15,515 bases of DNA, from positions 1 through 15,515 of the forward strand of contig CADBLV010000367.1 of assembly GCA_902795555.1 (NCBI GenBank), written 5' to 3'. Below, piece by piece: positions 6,472-13,760 of this stretch. Made by a program: the position numbers and the translations under genes. The DNA is from an uncultured Eubacteriales bacterium (GTDB lineage: Bacteria > Bacillota_A > Clostridia > Christensenellales > Aristaeellaceae). The notes under the pieces were generated by a model. That model was not told the origin of the DNA. It saw only the letters and a program-made list of their open reading frames with translations, and ran no database searches. The stretch's first letter is position 1; the number at the start of each line of letters is the position of its first letter.

Positions 6472-8169
6472 TTATCCGACCGGTTCATTCAGCCAGATAC
6501 CCTCGTCATCTTCTGATTCTTCCCCGTCCTTCGGATCCTCTGACCCGCCTTCCGTTTCTGCAGTTTCCGCATCTTCTCCGTCGGATGTTTCTCCGCCCTC
6601 CGTTTCTGCGGTTTCTTCATCTCCGCCGTTTGGTATTTCTCCTCCGTCGGATATCTCTCCGTCTTCCGTTTCAGCCTCTCCTTCGTCGGGTGTTTCTCCG
6701 CCCTCCGGAATCTCTCCGCTGTCTTCCTCCTCATCCTCCCCTTCGGATCCCGGCTGCGCCTTCGGAACCGTTTTCCCATCGGTAACGACCGCCAGAATCT
6801 CGGAGGTTTCGGAGCTGCCGTCCGGCCAGAGGGTCAGATCCCGCATAGCACCGTTCCGGAAGAGATGGAAGATCACCTCCTGATCACGGAGCAGGCGGTC
6901 TTTTGCATAGGTCATAAAGAAAGGTTCATTCGCAAAGCGCAGCTCGTCTGCGCCGTAAATCAGGTCACCGATCCGGATTCCTGCGTTTTCGGCAACGGAA
7001 TCCATCTTGACGGAAACCACCAGTTTTCCCGCCTCCGGACAGCCCAGACAGCCTTCCGCCAGCGGGCTGTAGAAATCCTGTGTGCTGAAACCCAGCTCAT
7101 TGTTTTCCGCCTGTTTCTGCAGTTCCAGGGAAGGAGCCTGATAGGGCTGGGTGATCAGGGTGCGGGGTTCATAAGCATCCGTCGCGGAGCTGTACCAGTA
7201 CAGCTGGGAATCCGGAATCGTAACGACGGTGCCGTCCTCCAGCGTGTATCTGTACACCGCAAAGCGGAGTCTGGCCACGACATAGGGCTCCTTCAGAGAG
7301 GGGATCACGGCGTCCATGGTTCCTTCTTTTCCGTCCTTCACCGGCGGTTCAAAGTTCACGGTGCGCCAGTTCAGTTCCACCCGGCCGGTTTCCGCGTTAT
7401 GGTAAAAGATCCCCTTCCCGTCCCGCCGGTCAAAGCACTGCACCAGGCCGATATTCTTCACAGCCTTGCCGGTACGATTCGTATACGTAATCTTGATGCT
7501 CAGGCCGTCCTTTTTCTGTTTGATTTTCGCGGAAGTGATAAAGATCTGAAGGCCCGGAGAAAGCGCCTCCTCCTTCACGGTCACTTTGATTTTGATTTCC
7601 TTATCGCTGCCGTCCCGGGTCACGCCGATGATGGTCGCCTTTCCGGGAACGCCGCCCGTCACATTCCCCTCCTGATCCACCGTGGCCACCGCTTCGTTGT
7701 CGCTTTTCCATGACAGACGCTTTTCTGTCGCGTCATCCGGCTTCACCTGATAGGCAATACGTTCGGTCTGCCCGTAGGCCAGGCTCATCTTGGCCTCTTC
7801 CGCCTTGACGGAAGTAATCGGAATCACGACGGTCACCTTCGCCGAAGCGGTGAGCGTTTCGTCTTCTGAAAGGGTCGCTGTGCAGGTGATCTCCGCCTCG
7901 CCGGGCGCAATCGCTTTCACGCTGCCGTCCTTCACCTTCGCCACCGATTCATCGGAGCTCTCCCAGGCATAGGAAACCTTCGGTTTCTTCCCCGCGCCTT
8001 CCAGCGCCGGGGTCAGCTTTCCCTTCTTCCCGACAGCAAGCGTCAGCTCCGTCTCGCTCAGGCGCAGGCTGGCCTCAGCTTCAGCCTCACCTTCACCCTC
8101 AGCCATCGCAGCGGGCAGCACGGAAAAAGCCAGAATAAGCGTACATAAAAGCGCCAGCAGTCTTTTCAT
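6472..8169 (-). CDS. Secreted BIG2 (Ig-like) and PDZ-like protein with acidic repeat tail
   Basis: 565 residues. Signal peptide 1-23 (KRLLALLCTLILAFSVLPAAMA), then two bacterial Ig-like group 2 domains (34-115 and 118-199), seen from SYAWESSDESVAKV, GEAEITCTAT and LSWKSDNEAVATVDQEGNVTG. Next is an unassigned beta-rich region (204-345). It is followed by a PDZ-like domain (381-447) with SVAENAGIRIGDLIYGADE. The tail from about 475 is an acidic low-complexity repeat of Glu, Asp, Gly and Thr. I chose ATG 8169: AGGGGGTG lies six bases before it, while GTG 8178 overlaps that site. BIG2 domains serve as surface or adhesive modules; PDZ-like domains bind C-termini or partner proteins. With its neighbours it suggests an envelope module. 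No sorting signal or membrane anchor is seen, so it is probably released or held through partners. Confidence 0.87.
   Translation of the reverse strand: MKRLLALLCTLILAFSVLPAAMAEGEGEAEAEASLRLSETELTLAVGKKGKLTPALEGAGKKPKVSYAWESSDESVAKVKDGSVKAIAPGEAEITCTATLSEDETLTASAKVTVVIPITSVKAEEAKMSLAYGQTERIAYQVKPDDATEKRLSWKSDNEAVATVDQEGNVTGGVPGKATIIGVTRDGSDKEIKIKVTVKEEALSPGLQIFITSAKIKQKKDGLSIKITYTNRTGKAVKNIGLVQCFDRRDGKGIFYHNAETGRVELNWRTVNFEPPVKDGKEGTMDAVIPSLKEPYVVARLRFAVYRYTLEDGTVVTIPDSQLYWYSSATDAYEPRTLITQPYQAPSLELQKQAENNELGFSTQDFYSPLAEGCLGCPEAGKLVVSVKMDSVAENAGIRIGDLIYGADELRFANEPFFMTYAKDRLLRDQEVIFHLFRNGAMRDLTLWPDGSSETSEILAVVTDGKTVPKAQPGSEGEDEEEDSGEIPEGGETPDEGEAETEDGEISDGGEIPNGGDEETAETEGGETSDGEDAETAETEGGSEDPKDGEESEDDEGIWLNEPVG
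6505..6745 (-). repeat. Degenerate internal repeats encoding the acidic tail
   Basis: The plus strand is a run of TCC/TCT/TTC-rich short units (GTTTCTGC, TCTCCGTCGGAT, TCCGCCCTCC), recurring with periods that are multiples of three. They encode the repeated DxETAETEGG, EIxEGG and TxDxGE peptides at the C-terminus of the BIG2/PDZ protein. Such tracts change length by slippage, so the tail may vary between strains. Confidence 0.65.
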
Positions 8170-8205
8170 CGCTGCCACCCCCTGTGTTTCAATCCACCGA
8201 TTCTC

Positions 8206-8709
8206 CTACTTAGAGGAGCTCAGGTAGTAGGAGAACATATACCCGGTTTTCCCTTTTACCGAGACTTTGGACCAGACGCTCCCCCATTTCAGAACCGTCA
8301 CCGCCGTCCCGACGCGATAGGAGCCCAGAATGGTGCTCCAGGAATTGGCCTCAGCCCGAAGGTTCAGCGTTGTTCCGGAAGGCGTCCAGACATACATGGT
8401 TTTCCCGGTTCCTCCGCCGCCTCCGCCGTTTCCGGAATCAGAGTAGAGATATTTGGTCATCATGTATCCCGTTTTTCCTTTGACGCGAACCTTGCACCAG
8501 CTGGTCCCTTTATCCAGAACGTTCACCGTCGTCCCCACCGGATAGGCGTCAAGCACCTTGGAAGAGGAAGAGGGCTTGGCCCGCAGCCGCACCATATACC
8601 CGGTTCTGATGGTTCTCTTTTCCGCCATGACCGAAGCCGTGGAAAAAAGAATCAGCAGGCACAGCAGCCCCGCAACGATCCGCTTCGTTTTGTCCATTCG
8701 ATACATCAT
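8206..8709 (-). CDS. Secreted protein with two bacterial SH3 (SH3b) domains
   Basis: 167 residues: signal peptide 1-29 (hydrophobic IVAGLLCLLILFSTASVMA), SH3b domain 1 (36-88), Gly-rich linker (93-100) and SH3b domain 2 (104-163). Each domain has the family hallmarks: RLRAKPSSSSKVLDAYPVG and LNLRAEANSWSTILGSYRVG, then VKGKTGYM near the end. SH3b domains bind peptidoglycan or proteins outside the cell; no catalytic domain is attached, so this is a pure binding module. The start is ATG 8709, with AAGGA six bases upstream; ATG 8706 and 8697 are alternatives, and the frame stays open upstream to 8757 without a signal peptide. It is first in the probable operon and 36 nt ahead of the BIG2/PDZ gene. 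Confidence 0.9.
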   Translation of the reverse strand: MMYRMDKTKRIVAGLLCLLILFSTASVMAEKRTIRTGYMVRLRAKPSSSSKVLDAYPVGTTVNVLDKGTSWCKVRVKGKTGYMMTKYLYSDSGNGGGGGGTGKTMYVWTPSGTTLNLRAEANSWSTILGSYRVGTAVTVLKWGSVWSKVSVKGKTGYMFSYYLSSSK

Positions 8710-8732
8710 AACCCTTCCTTTCCAGATTCGGA

Positions 8733-8751
8733 CGCTCCGCCTGAAGGAGCG
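8733..8751 (-). other. Leader hairpin upstream of the SH3b gene
   Basis: CGCTCC and GGAGCG (8733-8738 and 8746-8751) pair across a 7-nt loop between the promoter and the ribosome site of the SH3b gene. It may stabilise or modulate the leader; no known riboswitch pattern is visible. Confidence 0.3.
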
Positions 8752-8804
8752 CGCCATTCACTATTTGATGCGGAAATGAACCGCAAATCATCCACTGCAG
8801 ATTC

Positions 8805-8834
8805 AGTATACCATAAAAGCGGGTGAAACGACAA
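8805..8834 (-). promoter_or_regulatory. Extended -10 promoter of the secreted-protein operon
   Basis: Read leftward: TTGTCG (8834-8829), 18-nt spacer, TATACT (8810-8805), with TGG just before the -10 giving an extended -10 element. The transcript would start near 8798 and have a leader of about 90 nt. It lies in the 359-nt divergent gap shared with the MATE gene. Confidence 0.65.
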
Positions 8835-8880
8835 TGGAAATCTTGCCTTTCAGTCGAAAAATCACACAAAAAATGCATCC

Positions 8881-8894
8881 GATCGGGCCCGATC
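8881..8894. promoter_or_regulatory. 14-bp perfect palindrome in the divergent gap
   Basis: GATCGGGCCCGATC is a perfect palindrome between the leftward promoter at 8805-8834 and the rightward one near 9030. Further GATC-rich words (GATCTCGGG, GATCGATCAGG) follow to 8960. It could be an operator for a dimeric regulator shared by the two transcripts, or chance. The rest of the gap holds no ORF. Confidence 0.3.
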
Positions 8895-9027
8895 TCGGGA
8901 AAACGGAGGAAATCGGGATCAACCCAGCCGTAAAAAAACAGATCGATCAGGCTGCCGATCCACGGGCGACGCGCTAAATCTGAATCCGAAAACCCCTGCG
9001 GAGGGGTACCAAAGCAGCGGCAGAATA

Positions 9028-9036
9028 TGCTATAAT
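9028..9036 (+). promoter_or_regulatory. Extended -10 promoter of the MATE gene
   Basis: TGC followed by TATAAT (9031-9036) is a perfect extended -10 element. The -35 position holds only ACCAAA, so the extended element must compensate. A small inverted repeat, ACCCCT/AGGGGT (8992-8997 and 9002-9007), lies on the -35 region and could bind a regulator. The transcript would start near 9043, 26 nt before the gene. Confidence 0.6.
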
Positions 9037-9068
9037 CATCGGGAGAATTCTTCGGGGGAAGGCAGCCG

Positions 9069-10469
9069 ATGGTTATGAAAGAGCAGCGCAGGATCATCCG
9101 TGACCTCACCGTTGGCAGCGTGCCGCGAACGCTGCTGAGTTTTTCCATGCCGCTTTTCCTCTCCGGCCTTCTGCAAATGGTATACAATATGGTGGATATG
9201 ATTGTGGTCGGCCGTTTTGTTGGCACAAACGGGCTTTCCGCCGTAGCCATCGGCGGCGAGGTCCTGCAGTTGATCACCTTCGTCTCCATAGGCTTTTCCA
9301 ATGCCGGCCAGATTCTGATCTCCCGATATGTGGGCGAAGAGAGGTATGACCGGGTGGGTGAGATGGTCGGCACCCTGTTCACCCTGTTGGAAGGGCTGGC
9401 GGTCCTGATCATGGTTGCCTTCCTGTTTTTCTATCAGGATGTGCTGGTCTGGCTGAACACGCCGGAGGAAATCTGGGAATACACCCGGCAATATGCCGTC
9501 ACCTGTATTTACGGGGTGGTGTTCATCTATGGATACAATCTGGTCTCCGCCATCCTCCGCGGCATGGGAGACTCCCGGCATCCTTTCCTGTTCATCGCGA
9601 TCGCTTCCGTGATCAACGTCATCCTGGATCTCCTGCTGGTCGGCCCCCTGAAAATGGGTCCGCTGGGCGCGGCCCTGGCCACGGTCATCGGTCAGGCGCT
9701 CAGCTTCTTCTTCGCCCTCCGGCTTTTGTATAAAAACCGGCGTCAGATCCATTTTGACTTCCGTCTCTCCCGTTTCCGGATCAGAAAGCTGGTGATCCGG
9801 CCTCTGCTGGCCCTGGGCATCCCCATGGTGATTCAAAGCGCAGCCATCACCTTTTCCATGCTGTTCGTCAATGCGTATATCAATGCCTACGGAACGGTCG
9901 CCGTAGCCGTAACAGGCGTAGCCCGAAAGCTTGAAAATATGATCGGCGTCGTTTCCCAGGCTATTTCCTCGGCCGGCGGCGCGATGGTTGCCCAGTCTCT
10001 GGGAGCCCGGAAACCCGATCGTGTTCCCAAAATCGTCGGCCATGCCATCTGGATCGTAGCGATTCCCGCGGCGATCTTCGCCGTCATCACCGGGCTGCGT
10101 CCCGATTGGCTCTTCGGTCTTTTTTCCGATGACCCCGCTGTGCTGGCCATGGCGACAACCTATATTCCTGTCGCCATGATTCAATATCTGGGCTGTACCC
10201 TGCGTCCCGCCAGCTTCGCGCTGATCAACGGCTCCGGAAATTCCCGGCTGAATCTGGCGGTAGCGATTCTGGACGGTATGCTCTGCCGGATCGGGCTGTC
10301 CCTGCTGCTGGGGGTCACCCTGGGATGGGGCATCCGGGGATTCTGGTATGGCAATGCCCTGTCCGGACTGGTTCCGTTCCTGATTGGCAGCGTCTATCTG
10401 GCTTCCGGCCTGTGGAGAAAAGCGGTCGCGAAACCGCGGAAAACAGACGCTGATAACACGAAAGCATGA
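9069..10469 (+). CDS. MATE family multidrug / metabolite exporter
   Basis: 466 residues, typical. MATE proteins export cationic drugs or metabolites across the cytoplasmic membrane using a sodium or proton gradient. About 12 hydrophobic segments are visible in two halves split by a basic loop near residues 220-245. The N-terminus is characteristic: LTVGSVPRTLLSFSMPLFLSG (14-34), then QMVYNMVDMIVVGRFVG and GLSAVAIGG. The second half repeats the pattern with LALGIPMVIQSA, NAYGTVAVA and ALINGSGNS. The sequence resembles the NorM/DinF-like group widespread in Clostridia; the substrate cannot be told. Start at ATG 9069, with AAGG six bases upstream; ATG 9075 is an alternative. Its promoter is divergent from the secreted-protein operon. 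A 508-codon open frame runs antisense over it but looks like a shadow. Confidence 0.93.
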   Translation: MVMKEQRRIIRDLTVGSVPRTLLSFSMPLFLSGLLQMVYNMVDMIVVGRFVGTNGLSAVAIGGEVLQLITFVSIGFSNAGQILISRYVGEERYDRVGEMVGTLFTLLEGLAVLIMVAFLFFYQDVLVWLNTPEEIWEYTRQYAVTCIYGVVFIYGYNLVSAILRGMGDSRHPFLFIAIASVINVILDLLLVGPLKMGPLGAALATVIGQALSFFFALRLLYKNRRQIHFDFRLSRFRIRKLVIRPLLALGIPMVIQSAAITFSMLFVNAYINAYGTVAVAVTGVARKLENMIGVVSQAISSAGGAMVAQSLGARKPDRVPKIVGHAIWIVAIPAAIFAVITGLRPDWLFGLFSDDPAVLAMATTYIPVAMIQYLGCTLRPASFALINGSGNSRLNLAVAILDGMLCRIGLSLLLGVTLGWGIRGFWYGNALSGLVPFLIGSVYLASGLWRKAVAKPRKTDADNTKA

Positions 10470-10527
10470 CAGGAGCATTTTCCTCTGTGATTGCCAGATC
10501 ACCTCTGCCATTTCGTGCCGGATGACT

Positions 10528-10565
10528 ATTTTGCGTCCACTCCGCTGCGCGCTCGTGGGCAAAAT
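10528..10565. other. Stem-loop between the MATE gene and icd
   Basis: ATTTTGC (10528-10534) pairs with GCAAAAT (10559-10565), and inside it CCAC (10537-10540) pairs with GTGG (10555-10558) past a 2-nt bulge. The loop is GC-rich (14 nt). No T-run follows, so it is not a standard terminator. It may mark a small RNA, a repeat element or transcript-end structure. Confidence 0.35.
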
Positions 10566-10595
10566 ATGTCTCTGTATACGGCTGTCCCGATGGAA

Positions 10596-10631
10596 AGAAC
10601 CGGCGCCTCGTTTTCACGATGCGCCGGTTCT
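10596..10631. terminator. Strong hairpin in the convergent gap, possible bidirectional terminator
   Basis: AGAACCGGCGC (10596-10606) and GCGCCGGTTCT (10621-10631) form a perfect 11-bp stem with a 14-nt loop that can pair further (TCG/CGA). It lies between the converging ends of the MATE gene and icd. The T-tail is weak on both sides (TTCTGTATT rightward, TTCTTTCC leftward), so termination is plausible but not certain. The rest of the gap (10470-10746) shows no gene. Confidence 0.45.
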
Positions 10632-10746
10632 GTATTCGACATGAGACAGGGGGCTGTGTCCGCCAGGAGATTCATTCCGGCCTGTATCCTGAACGAACCT
10701 ATTCTGAATGAACACCGTCCGGAAAGGACACGTTCACTTCCTGTAT

Positions 10747-11946
10747 TTACTGAGCCAGTCTCTCCGCAATAGCGTTCAGGAAAGCCCTGCTGTTCACCGG
10801 CTCCGCTTTTCCCTCATACAGAAGAGCCAGATCCTTCGTCATGATCCCGGCGTTGATGGTGTCCAGTGTCGCCTTCTCCAGCCGGTCCGCGAAGGCCTGC
10901 AGATCGGGAAGGCCGTCCAGTTCCCCGCGTTTCCGCAAGGCGCCGCTCCACGCAAAGATGGTCGCCACGGGGTTGGTGCTGGTCTCCTCCCCCTTCAGAT
11001 ATCGGTAATAATGCCGGGTCACCGTGCCGTGGGCCGCTTCATATTCGAACTGACCGTTGGGGCTCACCAGCACGGAGGTCATCATGGCCAGAGACCCGAA
11101 GGCGGTAGCGATCATGTCGCTCATCACATCGCCGTCGTAATTCTTGCAGGCCCAGATAAATCCGCCTTCCGATCTGACCACCCGGGCCACGGCGTCGTCA
11201 ATCAGCGTGTAAAAATACGTGATCCCCGCCTTTTCAAAGGCTTCCCTGTATTCCCGCTCATAGATTTCCGCGAAAAGGTCCTTAAACCGGTGATCGTAGG
11301 TCTTGCTGATGGTATCTTTGGTGGAGAACCACAGATCCTTCTTCACGCTGAGCGCATACTGAAAGCAGGAACGGGCAAAAGAGGAAATGGATGCGTCCAG
11401 ATTGTGCATCCCCTGGACAACACCGGGGCCCTTGAAATCAAAGACCTTCTGGCGGATTTCCGTTCCGTCTTCCCCCGTAAACACGATTTCCGCCCTTCCG
11501 GCTCCGGGAACGCGAATTTCCGCGTTGCGATAAACATCCCCGTAAGCATGGCGGGCGATGGTAATCGGCTTCTTCCAGGTCCGCACCGTGGGGCGTACGC
11601 CGTCCACCAGAATCGGGGCCCGAAAGACCGTTCCGTCCAGAATCGCGCGAATCGTACCGTTGGGGCTTTTCCACATTTCCTTCAGATGGTATTCCTCGAC
11701 CCGCTGAGCGTTGGGAGTGATCGTGGCGCATTTCACAGCCACGCCGTATTTCAGCGTGGCATTCGCGCTGTCCACGGTCACCTGATCGTTCGTCTCGTCC
11801 CGATGCCTGAGCCCCAGGTCGTAGTATTCCGTTTTCAGATCAACATGGGGGGCCAGCAGGATTTCCTTGATGTCCGCCCAGAGGATCCGTGTCATCTCGT
11901 CGCCGTCCATCTCCACCAGAGGGGTCTTCATCTGAATCTTCGCCAT
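10747..11946 (-). CDS. icd: NADP-dependent isocitrate dehydrogenase, eukaryotic-type (homodimeric)
   Basis: 399 residues, the length of the eukaryotic IDH1-like subfamily. The enzyme oxidises isocitrate to 2-oxoglutarate with NADP and supplies glutamate precursor and NADPH in the cytoplasm. Isocitrate binding is shown by SPNGTIR (94-100) and R109. Metal ligands lie at D250/D251 and in NYDGDVMSD (269-277, D273 and D277). [11 protein letters not shown] (304-314) with R311 and H312 contacts the NADP 2'-phosphate, so NADP rather than NAD is expected. [13 protein letters not shown] (321-333) is the C-terminal signature. ATG 11946 gives the family N-terminus; GGAGA lies 9 nt upstream, and the 70-residue open extension is not conserved-looking. 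Its promoter carries a long inverted repeat. No other TCA enzyme lies in the window. Confidence 0.97.
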   Translation of the reverse strand: MAKIQMKTPLVEMDGDEMTRILWADIKEILLAPHVDLKTEYYDLGLRHRDETNDQVTVDSANATLKYGVAVKCATITPNAQRVEEYHLKEMWKSPNGTIRAILDGTVFRAPILVDGVRPTVRTWKKPITIARHAYGDVYRNAEIRVPGAGRAEIVFTGEDGTEIRQKVFDFKGPGVVQGMHNLDASISSFARSCFQYALSVKKDLWFSTKDTISKTYDHRFKDLFAEIYEREYREAFEKAGITYFYTLIDDAVARVVRSEGGFIWACKNYDGDVMSDMIATAFGSLAMMTSVLVSPNGQFEYEAAHGTVTRHYYRYLKGEETSTNPVATIFAWSGALRKRGELDGLPDLQAFADRLEKATLDTINAGIMTKDLALLYEGKAEPVNSRAFLNAIAERLAQ

Positions 11947-12002
11947 GACATTGCTTCTCCGTTCTTTTCTGATTTCCCGGATGGGAAAGCATGATGAAAA
12001 GT

Positions 12003-12042
12003 TCACCGTGGGCATTGTATCGCCCACGGTGAGAAGAAGCAA
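12003..12042 (-). promoter_or_regulatory. icd promoter inside an 11-bp inverted repeat (operator or terminator)
   Basis: Reading leftward: TTGCTT (12042-12037), 17-nt spacer, TACAAT (12019-12014). The -10 box occupies the 8-nt centre of a perfect inverted repeat, TCACCGTGGGC (arms 12003-12013 and 12022-12032). A dimeric repressor bound here would block RNA polymerase. On the same strand the repeat as RNA is a stable hairpin followed by AACTTTTC, so it could equally end the transcript of the secreted-protein gene upstream. Both roles may hold. Confidence 0.55.
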
Positions 12043-12134
12043 GAGGATGTACCGTAAAACAACAGGAAAACAATTTCGCTTCCGCGGCCGTTCCTGCGGC
12101 GTGTCCCGAAAACGTTCCGCCGCCGCGGCCGTCC

Positions 12135-12905
12135 CTACGGTGTCTCCATGAACCATTCCTCCGCCGCCGCGGAATCCGGTTCCGGCGTCGCGGTCACGAA
12201 AACCTCATAATGCGTATAGTCATCCCGTGAAAAAAAGCCGTCATAATTCGCGTCGTTGCCGCTGTAAGTATCCGGAGCGCGGGTTTCAGTCACCACGGTT
12301 CGAATCCCGTTTCCGTCCCAGGTGCCTTCCAGCGGGAAAATAATCGTCATCTGGAGCCATCCGACCCCGTCATGGTATTGATTGGGAAAATAGGCGTAAT
12401 AAACCCGGGGCTGGGTGCCGTTCAATTCCTCCACCGGATCCTCAAAGGAGGTTTGCGGATTCTTTCTGACCTGGTTCGCTTTCTGTGTCGGAACGGACAG
12501 CACGCTTTCCCTGGTCTCCCGTCCGGGATTCAGAGCCCAGAGGAAAGCCCCGGCAATCACCGGAAAACGGTTGGGATCGCTGACTCGAAGCTGCAGATGA
12601 TTAATGGTGTTGTACAGCAGGGAAACGGTGATCTCAACGTCCTCCGGTTCCTCCGCCCCGTCCCGCGTCGTAATGCCCAGCACCGCCAGCTTTTCATACA
12701 TCTCGAAAAGGCTGTTCACCGGCTGCTCGCCCTCTGTGATCAGAAACTGATTCGCCTGCTCCACATAGGCCTTCAGCGTATTCTGGGCGGGGGTGTTCAG
12801 CTTCCAGGCCAGGTCGGCGAGGCTTCCCGCGGCAGGAAGCAGCGTCGTCAGCAGGGCCAGCATCAGCACCAGCATGACCCGCGGCAACGCATTCTTCTTC
12901 ACCAT
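12135..12905 (-). CDS. Secreted protein of unknown function
   Basis: 256 residues. A signal peptide is clear: MVKKN, a long hydrophobic stretch ([20 protein letters not shown]) and a likely cut near residue 30. The mature part has a helical start (38-80, MYEKLAVLG), a core of aromatic-rich beta strands ([11 protein letters not shown] 167-177, [17 protein letters not shown] 182-198) and an acidic segment [19 protein letters not shown] (218-236). I recognise no named domain. The start ATG overlaps the stop of the cytidylate-kinase-like gene by 7 nt, with GAAGG six bases upstream, so the pair should be translationally coupled. GTG 12902 is an alternative. Its job is unknown; the tight link to a nucleotide-kinase fold protein is the best clue. 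It is followed by the hairpin at 12003-12032. Confidence 0.82.
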   Translation of the reverse strand: MVKKNALPRVMLVLMLALLTTLLPAAGSLADLAWKLNTPAQNTLKAYVEQANQFLITEGEQPVNSLFEMYEKLAVLGITTRDGAEEPEDVEITVSLLYNTINHLQLRVSDPNRFPVIAGAFLWALNPGRETRESVLSVPTQKANQVRKNPQTSFEDPVEELNGTQPRVYYAYFPNQYHDGVGWLQMTIIFPLEGTWDGNGIRTVVTETRAPDTYSGNDANYDGFFSRDDYTHYEVFVTATPEPDSAAAEEWFMETP

Positions 12906-13543
12906 ATGTCGCCTTCACCGCGGAGCTTTTGTTCCATCACTTCCACAGCCTTGATGATCAGATCCACGCAGCCTGAATATCCCAGAGCGCCGGAATCGAG
13001 GCACAGATGATAATTGTTCACGTCGCCCCAGTTCCCCGTAGCATAGTAATTATAATAGGCCGCGCGCTGTTTGTCCGTTTTTTTCAGGATCTCCTCCGCC
13101 TTCATCGGATCGACATGGTTGTATTCAATGATCCGCTCCATCCGGTCTTCCTTCGGGGCGCGGATGAAGACATTCAGCACGTTTTCATGATCCCGCAGCA
13201 CATAATCCGCGCATCGGCCCACCAGAATGCAGGGGCCTTCGTCCGCAATGCGGCGGATGGTATCAAACTGCGCGAGAAAAATCTTGTGATTCAGAGGCAT
13301 GTCCAGATACATGCCGCCGGCGTCCGCCCTGGGACCGCCCATGAGGGAAAACAGAAGCCCTTTGTTGCTTTTTTCGTCATAGCTTTCCAGAACCTGCTCG
13401 CTGATCCCGCTGTCCTTGGCCGCCTCTGTCAGCAGATCCTTGTCATAATACGGAATGTCCATTCGCTCGGAAAGCATGCTGGCAATATATCGCCCGCCGG
13501 ATCCATACTGCCGCCCGATTGTGATGATCGTCTGATACTTCAT
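12899..13543 (-). CDS. Cytidylate kinase-like family protein (AAA_26)
   Basis: 214 residues. It belongs to the cytidylate kinase-like family common in Clostridia: a P-loop NMP-kinase fold with motif GRQYGSGGRYIA (10-21). Further conserved features are PYYDKDLL (31-38), ILVGRCADYVL (106-116), VFIRAPKEDRMERI (125-138) and a Lys/Tyr-rich lid region (KKTDKQRAAYYNYYA). Family members resemble Cmk but are separate from it; the true substrate is not established. The start is ATG 13543, with GGAGG six bases upstream; the frame is open to 13591, but that extension is not family-like. A strong promoter lies 93 nt upstream. Its last 7 nt overlap the next gene. Confidence 0.88.
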   Translation of the reverse strand: MKYQTIITIGRQYGSGGRYIASMLSERMDIPYYDKDLLTEAAKDSGISEQVLESYDEKSNKGLLFSLMGGPRADAGGMYLDMPLNHKIFLAQFDTIRRIADEGPCILVGRCADYVLRDHENVLNVFIRAPKEDRMERIIEYNHVDPMKAEEILKKTDKQRAAYYNYYATGNWGDVNNYHLCLDSGALGYSGCVDLIIKAVEVMEQKLRGEGDIW

Positions 13544-13635
13544 ACGTCTCCTCCCCTTTCGTTTTCCGTGGAAAGCGCTGCTTCGTGTCATCCCGTCCCG
13601 TGCTTCGCCGTCTCAACTTGTCTCCGTCTGTAAGC

Positions 13636-13664
13636 AGTATACCACATGCTTGTATTTCCGTCAA
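13636..13664 (-). promoter_or_regulatory. Strong promoter of the cytidylate-kinase-like operon
   Basis: Reading leftward: TTGACG (13664-13659), 17-nt spacer, TATACT (13641-13636), with TGG before the -10. This is the best promoter match in the window. It is interlocked with the rightward promoter at 13650-13678. Confidence 0.8.
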
Positions 13665-13678
13665 TTTCATGTTACACT
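13650..13678 (+). promoter_or_regulatory. Promoter of the membrane-protein gene, overlapping the leftward one
   Basis: TTGTAT (13650-13655), 17-nt spacer, TACACT (13673-13678), with TGT before the -10 (extended -10). Each promoter's -35 box lies in the spacer of the other, so RNA polymerase cannot occupy both at once. Confidence 0.6.
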
Positions 13679-13760
13679 CCTGTGGTGGATTCCCGGGGAA
13701 CCGAAGCGAAATCATTTGTCTTTCAGGCAGAAAGAGCAAATCGTCCCGCGAAGGTTCCGA

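Noticed and set aside
6366..6883. Two plus-strand open frames over the tail of the BIG2/PDZ gene (Ser/Pro-rich and Arg/Pro/Leu-rich)
   Set aside because: They are the complement of the repetitive acidic tail; their low complexity comes from the repeats, and no ribosome site precedes them.
9036..10562. 508-codon open frame antisense to the MATE gene
   Set aside because: The translation is rich in Gln, Asp, Gly and His without domains or hydrophobic core, has no good ribosome site, and mirrors a clear transporter on the other strand.
10491..10772. Small open frame of 93 codons in the convergent gap
   Set aside because: It overlaps the end of icd and both stem-loops, has no ribosome site, and shows no recognisable protein features.
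10708..11994. 428-codon open frame antisense to icd
   Set aside because: The icd frame matches its family over its full length; the antisense product has no recognisable motifs and is explained by third-position GC bias.
11947..12156. 70-residue N-terminal extension of icd, including a Leu-rich stretch that could pass for a signal
   Set aside because: It crosses the promoter and inverted repeat, overlaps the end of the gene upstream, and is not part of the isocitrate dehydrogenase family; the enzyme is cytoplasmic.
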